Source of the DNA: Klebsiella spallanzanii
GTDB taxonomy: Bacteria; Pseudomonadota; Gammaproteobacteria; Enterobacterales; Enterobacteriaceae
Reading direction: 5' to 3'
DNA length: 64,000 bases
Assembly: GCF_902158555.1 (NCBI RefSeq)
Contig: NZ_CABGGS010000044.1
Location: 248,001-312,000 of the forward strand
Below are positions 58,982 to 64,000 of this stretch, one piece after another. The stretch's first letter is position 1; every line of letters begins with the position of its first letter. A program made the position numbers and the translations under genes. The notes beneath the pieces were generated by a model that worked only from the letters and a program-made list of their open reading frames with translations, did not search any database and was not told where the DNA came from.

Positions 58982-60892
58982 GTGATCGACGATTTTGCAG
59001 CAGACGGCCAGCTGGCCAGCGCGATAGCGGGATTTAAACCACGTGAACCGCAGCGCCAGATGGCTTTCGCCGTCGCCAGCGCGATTGAAGAAAGCCGCCC
59101 GCTGGTGGTTGAGGCCGGGACCGGGACCGGGAAAACCTACGCCTACCTGGCCCCCGCGCTGCGCGCAAACAAAAAAGTCATTATCTCCACTGGCTCGAAA
59201 GCGCTACAGGATCAGCTCTACAGTCGGGATTTACCCACCGTCGCCAAAGCGCTGAAGTTCACTGGCAAGCTGGCCTTGCTGAAAGGGCGTTCAAACTATC
59301 TTTGCCTCGAGCGTCTTGAGCAGCAGGCGCTTGCCGGGGGCGATTTGCCAGTGCAAACCCTCAGCGATGTGATTCTGCTGCGCTCGTGGTCGAACCAAAC
59401 CGTTGATGGCGATATCAGCACCTGCGTCAGCGTGGCTGAAGATTCTCAGGCCTGGCCGTTGGTCACCAGCACCAACGATAACTGCCTCGGCAGCGACTGC
59501 CCGCTCTATAAAGATTGCTTTGTGGTAAAAGCGCGGAAAAAGGCGATGGATGCTGATGTCGTTGTCGTTAACCACCACCTGTTTCTTGCTGATATGGTGG
59601 TCAAAGAGAGCGGTTTTGCAGAGCTGATTCCCGAAGCGGAAGTGATGATCTTCGATGAAGCGCATCAGTTGCCGGACATTGCCAGCCAGTACTTCGGCCA
59701 GTCGCTCTCCAGTCGTCAACTGCTGGACCTGGCAAAAGATATCACCATTGCCTATCGCACCGAGCTTAAGGACACCCAGCAGTTGCAGAAATGCGCCGAC
59801 CGCCTGGCCCAGAGCGCGCAGGATTTTCGTCTGCAGCTAGGGGAGCCTGGCTATCGCGGGAATCTGCGGGAACTTCTTGCGGATAACAACATTCAGCGCG
59901 CGCTGTTACTGCTCGATGATGCTCTTGAACTCTGTTACGACGTGGCAAAGCTATCGCTTGGCCGCTCAGCGCTGCTGGATGCCGCCTTCGAACGGGCGAC
60001 ATTATATCGCGGGCGGCTTAAACGACTGAAGGATACCAATCAGCCCGGTTACAGCTATTGGTACGAATGTAACTCCCGGCACTTTACGCTGGCGCTGACT
60101 CCGCTGACGGTTGCGGATAAATTTAAAGAAGTGATGGCGCAAAAGCCGGGGAGCTGGATTTTTACGTCGGCGACGCTATCGGTCAATGACGATTTACACC
60201 ATTTCACCGATCGGTTGGGTATTGGCGAAGCGCAAACGCTGCTGCTGCCCAGCCCCTTCGATTATGCCCACCAGGCGCTGCTGTGCGTGCCGCGCAACTT
60301 GCCTTTGCCGAACCAGCCAGGCGCGGCGCGGCATCTGGCGGCGATGCTCAAACCGCTAATTGAGGCCAACGACGGGCGCTGTTTTATGCTCTGTACCTCC
60401 CACGCCATGATGCGCGACCTGGCGGAGCAGTTTCGCGCCACCATGACTTTGCCGGTGCTGCTGCAGGGGGAAACCAGTAAAGGCCAGCTTCTGCAGCAGT
60501 TCGTCAGCGCGGGGAATGCGCTGCTGGTGGCGACCAGTAGCTTCTGGGAAGGGGTCGACGTGCGCGGCGATGCGCTCTCGCTGGTGATCATCGACAAGCT
60601 GCCGTTCACCTCACCGGACGATCCGCTGCTTAAAGCGCGAATGGAAGATTGCCGTCTGCGCGGCGGCGATCCTTTTGATGAGGTTCAACTGCCGGACGCG
60701 GTCATTACCCTCAAACAGGGGGTGGGGCGCTTGATTCGCGATATCGACGATCGCGGGGTGCTGGTTATTTGCGACAACCGTCTGGTCATGCGTCCGTATG
60801 GCGCAACGTTCCTCGCCAGCCTGCCTCCGGCGCCGCGAACTCGCGATATCCGCCGGGCGGTGCGTTTTCTTGCGGTGCCGCCAGCGAGGTAA
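58982..60892 (+). CDS. yoaA: ATP-dependent helicase YoaA (DinG/XPD family)
   Basis: YoaA is an Fe-S helicase of superfamily 2 that, with HolC, aids repair of stalled replication forks. It starts with GTG; the 636-residue length is exact. Walker A EAGTGTGKT (about 42-50), Fe-S cysteines in NYLCLERL and NCLGSDCPLYKDCF, the Walker B/DEAH box IFDEAHQLPD, motif V-VI TSSFWEGVDVRGD and QGVGRLIRD are present. tsaB starts 61 bases later. Confidence 0.97.
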   Translation: MIDDFAADGQLASAIAGFKPREPQRQMAFAVASAIEESRPLVVEAGTGTGKTYAYLAPALRANKKVIISTGSKALQDQLYSRDLPTVAKALKFTGKLALLKGRSNYLCLERLEQQALAGGDLPVQTLSDVILLRSWSNQTVDGDISTCVSVAEDSQAWPLVTSTNDNCLGSDCPLYKDCFVVKARKKAMDADVVVVNHHLFLADMVVKESGFAELIPEAEVMIFDEAHQLPDIASQYFGQSLSSRQLLDLAKDITIAYRTELKDTQQLQKCADRLAQSAQDFRLQLGEPGYRGNLRELLADNNIQRALLLLDDALELCYDVAKLSLGRSALLDAAFERATLYRGRLKRLKDTNQPGYSYWYECNSRHFTLALTPLTVADKFKEVMAQKPGSWIFTSATLSVNDDLHHFTDRLGIGEAQTLLLPSPFDYAHQALLCVPRNLPLPNQPGAARHLAAMLKPLIEANDGRCFMLCTSHAMMRDLAEQFRATMTLPVLLQGETSKGQLLQQFVSAGNALLVATSSFWEGVDVRGDALSLVIIDKLPFTSPDDPLLKARMEDCRLRGGDPFDEVQLPDAVITLKQGVGRLIRDIDDRGVLVICDNRLVMRPYGATFLASLPPAPRTRDIRRAVRFLAVPPAR

Positions 60893-60953
60893 TCCGGCGC
60901 AAAATGTGGTAAGCTGCGCGCCATTTTGTCAATCTGCGAGAGCGTGACGACCC

Positions 60954-61649
60954 ATGCAAATTTTAGCTATCGATACCGCCACGGAGGCCTGCTCCGCGGC
61001 GCTGTGGAATGATGGCACCCTCAGTGCTCATTTTGAAATCTGCCCCCGCGAACATACCCAACGTATCCTGCCTTTGGTGCAGGATGTCCTCAACGAAAGC
61101 GGCACCTTATTAACTGAACTGGATGCGCTGGCTTTTGGCCGCGGGCCGGGTAGCTTTACCGGCGTGCGCATTGGTATCGGTATCGCGCAGGGGCTGGCGC
61201 TGGGAGCTGAGCTGCCGATGATCGGCGTTTCTACGCTGGCAACGATGGCCCAGGGGGCCTGGCGCAAAACCGGCGCAACCCGCGTGCTGGCGGCGATTGA
61301 TGCCAGAATGGGCGAAGTTTATTGGGCGGAATATGTGCGCGATGAGCAGGGCGTCTGGCACGGTGAAGAGAGCGAAGCGGTAATCAAGCCGGAAGCGGTT
61401 AGCGAGCGTCTGCAACAACTGGAAGGCGAGTGGGCCACCGTGGGTACCGGCTGGCAGGCGTGGCCGGATATGGCTAGCGGTTGCGCTTTAACGCTTTTCG
61501 ACGGGCAAATTCAGCTTCCTGAAGCGCAGGATATGCTGCCGCTAGCTTGCCATCTGTTTACGGTGGGCAAAACGGTGGCCGTCGAACACGCTGAACCAGT
61601 TTATTTGCGTAATGAAGTGGCGTGGAAGAAACTTCCTGGCCGCGAGTGA
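60954..61649 (+). CDS. tsaB: tRNA t6A biosynthesis protein TsaB
   Basis: TsaB is the scaffold subunit of the TsaBDE complex that makes threonylcarbamoyl-A37 in ANN-decoding tRNAs; it is essential in E. coli. It has 231 residues with the ASKHA fold: [56 protein letters not shown] and [15 protein letters not shown]. It lies between yoaA and yeaY on the same strand. Confidence 0.97.
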   Translation: MQILAIDTATEACSAALWNDGTLSAHFEICPREHTQRILPLVQDVLNESGTLLTELDALAFGRGPGSFTGVRIGIGIAQGLALGAELPMIGVSTLATMAQGAWRKTGATRVLAAIDARMGEVYWAEYVRDEQGVWHGEESEAVIKPEAVSERLQQLEGEWATVGTGWQAWPDMASGCALTLFDGQIQLPEAQDMLPLACHLFTVGKTVAVEHAEPVYLRNEVAWKKLPGRE

Positions 61650-61691
61650 ATCTCAGTAACTATAAGTCTGAGAAGAGGAAGGAGTCGCGTC

Positions 61692-62273
61692 ATGGCGGGT
61701 CAAAAAACGGTAGTACGTTGGTTAGTCGCGACAGCAGTTGTCGCTGCGCTGAGTGGGTGCGCTTCGGTACCGGATGCTATTAAAGGCACCACCCCGACGC
61801 CGCAGCAGGATTTAGTCCGGGTGATGAATGCGCCGCAGCTGTATATCGGTCAGGAAGCGCGTTTTGGCGGTAAGGTCGTCAGCGTGCAGAATCAGCAGGG
61901 TAAAACCCGCTTAGAAATTGCCACTGTGCAGCTCGACGGCGCGGCGCGTCCGGAACTGGGTGAACCTTCGCGTGGGCGAATTTTTGCCGATGTAAACGGC
62001 TTTATCGATCCGGTGGATTTTCGCGGCCAACTGGTCACCGTGGTTGGTCCAATAGTCGGCGCTGTTGACGGCAAAGTTGGCAATACGCCGTATAAATTTA
62101 TGCTGATGAATGCTACCGGCTACAAGCGCTGGAACGTCGTGCAGCAGGTGGTGATGCCGCCGCAGCCCATTGATCCGTGGATGTTTGGCCCGCGCCCGTG
62201 GGGCTACGGATACGGCGGTTGGGGCTGGTATAACCCAGGCCCAGCAGAAGTCAGAAACGTCGTAACCGAATGA
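61692..62273 (+). CDS. yeaY: Slp-family outer-membrane lipoprotein YeaY
   Basis: This 193-residue lipoprotein has a lipobox ALSGC (Cys about 24) after a short hydrophobic signal. The mature part is conserved with E. coli YeaY/Slp ([66 protein letters not shown]) and ends in a Gly/Tyr/Trp-rich tail ([15 protein letters not shown]). The role is unclear; Slp proteins rise in stationary phase or starvation, and E. coli yeaY belongs to the sigma-E regulon. AAGGAG precedes the start, and a terminator follows. Confidence 0.95.
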   Translation: MAGQKTVVRWLVATAVVAALSGCASVPDAIKGTTPTPQQDLVRVMNAPQLYIGQEARFGGKVVSVQNQQGKTRLEIATVQLDGAARPELGEPSRGRIFADVNGFIDPVDFRGQLVTVVGPIVGAVDGKVGNTPYKFMLMNATGYKRWNVVQQVVMPPQPIDPWMFGPRPWGYGYGGWGWYNPGPAEVRNVVTE

Positions 62274-62294
62274 TTTTGTAGTTTTTATAAACAA

Positions 62295-62325
62295 AAAGAA
62301 ACAGCGGCTGGTCCGCTGTTTCTTT
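62295..62325 (+). terminator. Rho-independent terminator after yeaY
   Basis: AAAGAAACAGCGG..CCGCTGTTTCTTT stem followed by GTTTTC. Confidence 0.85.
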
Positions 62326-62391
62326 GTTTTCAGTCAAATAAGAAAAATAAATAGTGACGCGCTTCGCAACCTGTAAAACGCCTAATTAATA

Positions 62392-62408
62392 AACTGGTAC
62401 GCTGAGTT
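62392..62408. promoter_or_regulatory. FadR operator and promoter of fadD
   Basis: AACTGGTACGCTGAGTT closely follows the E. coli fadD FadR operator (CTGGT..GAGTT half-sites). The -10 TATAAT is at 62411-62416, right after it, so bound FadR would block polymerase. Long-chain acyl-CoA would relieve this. Confidence 0.8.
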
Positions 62409-62481
62409 AATATAATGTTAACAAAATGTTTGTTGATCAGGGGTTGTGATGACGACGAATAATTACTTCAGAGGTGATGCA

Positions 62482-64000
62482 GTGAAAAAGGTTTGGCTAA
62501 ACCGTTATCCCGCGGATGTTCCAGCGGAGATAAACCCTGACCGCTATCAATCCCTGGTTGAACTGTTTGAACACGCCGTCCGCCGCTATGCCGACCAACC
62601 GGCATTTATCAACATGGGCGAGGTGATGACTTATCGTAAGCTGGAGGAGCGCAGTCGGGCGTTCGCCGCTTATCTTCAGGAGGGCCTGGGCCTGCAAAAA
62701 GGCGACCGCGTCGCCCTGATGATGCCCAACCTGCTGCAATACCCGGTGGCGCTGTTTGGTATCCTGCGCGCGGGCATGATTGTAGTGAACGTCAATCCGC
62801 TGTATACCCCGCGCGAACTGGAGCATCAGCTTAACGATAGCGGCGCCGCCGCCATTGTGATCGTTTCCAACTTTGCGCATACCCTGGAAAAAGTGGTTGA
62901 TAAAACCCAGGTCAAGCACGTGATTTTAACCCGCATGGGCGATCAGCTTTCCACAGCGAAAGGCACGCTGGTTAACTTTGTGGTGAAGTACATTAAGCGC
63001 CTGGTGCCAAAATACCACCTTCCGGACGCAATCTCGTTTCGCAGCGCGCTGCAGCACGGCTACCGTATGCAGTATATCAAGCCCGAAATCGTCTCTCAGG
63101 ACCTCGCCTTCCTCCAGTACACCGGCGGCACAACCGGCGTGGCGAAAGGGGCGATGCTCACCCACCGTAATATGCTGGCGAACCTTGAGCAGGTAAATGG
63201 CACCTACGGGCCGCTGCTGCATCGCGGCAAAGAGCTGGTCGTTACCGCATTACCGCTGTACCACATCTTCGCGCTGACCATGAACTGCCTGCTGTTTATT
63301 GAGCTGGGCGGGCAGAACCTGCTGATCACTAACCCGCGCGACATTCCGGGGCTGGTCAAAGAGCTGGCGAAATATCCCTTCACCGCCATGACTGGGGTGA
63401 ATACGCTGTTTAATGCGCTGCTCAATAATAAAGAGTTTCAGCAGCTCGACTTTTCCTCTCTGCATCTTTCTGCGGGCGGCGGGATGCCGGTGCAGCAGGT
63501 GGTTGCTGAGCGCTGGGTTAAGCTGACCGGGCAGTATCTTCTGGAAGGCTATGGCCTGACGGAGTGCGCGCCGCTGGTGAGCGTCAACCCGCACGATATT
63601 GATTATCACAGCGGCAGCATCGGTCTGCCGGTGCCGTCCACGGAAGCGAAGCTGGTGGATGATGATGATAATGAAGTACCGCCTGGAGAGCCGGGCGAGC
63701 TGTGCGTGAAAGGGCCGCAGGTGATGCTGGGTTACTGGCAGCGTCCTGATGCCACCGCCGAGATAATCAAGGACGGCTGGCTGCATACCGGCGATATTGC
63801 GGTAATGGATGACGAAGGATTTCTGCGCATTGTCGATCGCAAGAAAGATATGATCCTGGTTTCAGGCTTCAACGTATACCCGAACGAAATTGAAGACGTG
63901 GTTATGCAGCATTCCGGCGTGCAGGAAGTTGCTGCCGTAGGCGTACCGTCCGGAAGCAGCGGTGAAGCGGTGAAAATTTTCGTGGTCAAAAAAGACCCGA
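62482..64000 (+). CDS. fadD: Long-chain fatty acid-CoA ligase FadD (3' truncated)
   Basis: FadD activates incoming long-chain fatty acids to acyl-CoA at the inner membrane, coupling uptake to beta-oxidation. GTG 62482 has GAGG 7 bases upstream and starts [14 protein letters not shown] as in the family; an in-frame ATG at 62449 would add 11 residues. 506 complete codons are present of about 561. ATP/AMP motifs [12 protein letters not shown] and YGLTECAPL and the FACS region [17 protein letters not shown] (here [10 protein letters not shown]), [21 protein letters not shown] are complete. The frame is open to the window end. Confidence 0.97.
   Translation, partial: MKKVWLNRYPADVPAEINPDRYQSLVELFEHAVRRYADQPAFINMGEVMTYRKLEERSRAFAAYLQEGLGLQKGDRVALMMPNLLQYPVALFGILRAGMIVVNVNPLYTPRELEHQLNDSGAAAIVIVSNFAHTLEKVVDKTQVKHVILTRMGDQLSTAKGTLVNFVVKYIKRLVPKYHLPDAISFRSALQHGYRMQYIKPEIVSQDLAFLQYTGGTTGVAKGAMLTHRNMLANLEQVNGTYGPLLHRGKELVVTALPLYHIFALTMNCLLFIELGGQNLLITNPRDIPGLVKELAKYPFTAMTGVNTLFNALLNNKEFQQLDFSSLHLSAGGGMPVQQVVAERWVKLTGQYLLEGYGLTECAPLVSVNPHDIDYHSGSIGLPVPSTEAKLVDDDDNEVPPGEPGELCVKGPQVMLGYWQRPDATAEIIKDGWLHTGDIAVMDDEGFLRIVDRKKDMILVSGFNVYPNEIEDVVMQHSGVQEVAAVGVPSGSSGEAVKIFVVKKDP

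Overview
The window is ordinary enterobacterial chromosome. It runs from the 3' part of ruvB to the 5' part of fadD and follows the gene order of the E. coli K-12 ruvB-fadD segment almost throughout. The protein sequences, a 47-residue MgrB of the Klebsiella type ([10 protein letters not shown]...INKFIPW), two ERIC elements, a REP/BIME-like element of the type common in Klebsiella and Enterobacter, and a second FtsI-like penicillin-binding protein after cspC together suggest Klebsiella or Raoultella. The species is not fixed by this evidence.

Layout: ruvB (cut at the window start); znuBC divergent from znuA under a Zur box; mepM and lpxM; the central carbon block pykA, hexR, zwf, edd, eda (oxidative pentose phosphate and Entner-Doudoroff entry, with HexR and GntR operators); purT (PurR box), an ERIC element, yebG (LexA box), yebE, ptrB, exoX, holE, yobA-yebZ-yebY; the stationary-phase sRNA SdsR.

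Directly after SdsR the E. coli order is interrupted by about 7 kb of accessory DNA (about 21.1-28.1 kb). It holds a five-gene chaperone-usher fimbrial operon with spore-coat-U (Csu-type, archaic) pilins, an AT-rich upstream region, an unannotated candidate small membrane protein, and a VirK/YbjX-family gene. Conserved order resumes with pphA, yebW, yebV, rsmF, letB-letA (MCE lipid transport), msrC, proQ-prc, htpX, yebQ, kdgR, yobH, mgrB, yebO, a long non-coding stretch with the second ERIC element, and yobF-cspC.

Next come an FtsI/PBP3-like transpeptidase whose second catalytic motif reads SSD instead of SSN, rlmA, mntP with a yybP-ykoY manganese riboswitch and a Fur-like box, yobD, the mannose PTS manXYZ, yoaE, pdeD, sdaA, nudL, pabB, yoaH, yoaB, yoaA, tsaB, the lipoprotein gene yeaY, and fadD (cut at the window end) behind a FadR operator.

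No rRNA, tRNA, CRISPR array, insertion sequence or prophage was recognised. The least routine signals are the fimbrial/VirK insertion beside SdsR, the altered active-site motif of the second PBP3, the candidate small membrane protein, and twin AU-rich hairpins downstream of yobD. No wholly new system is evident.
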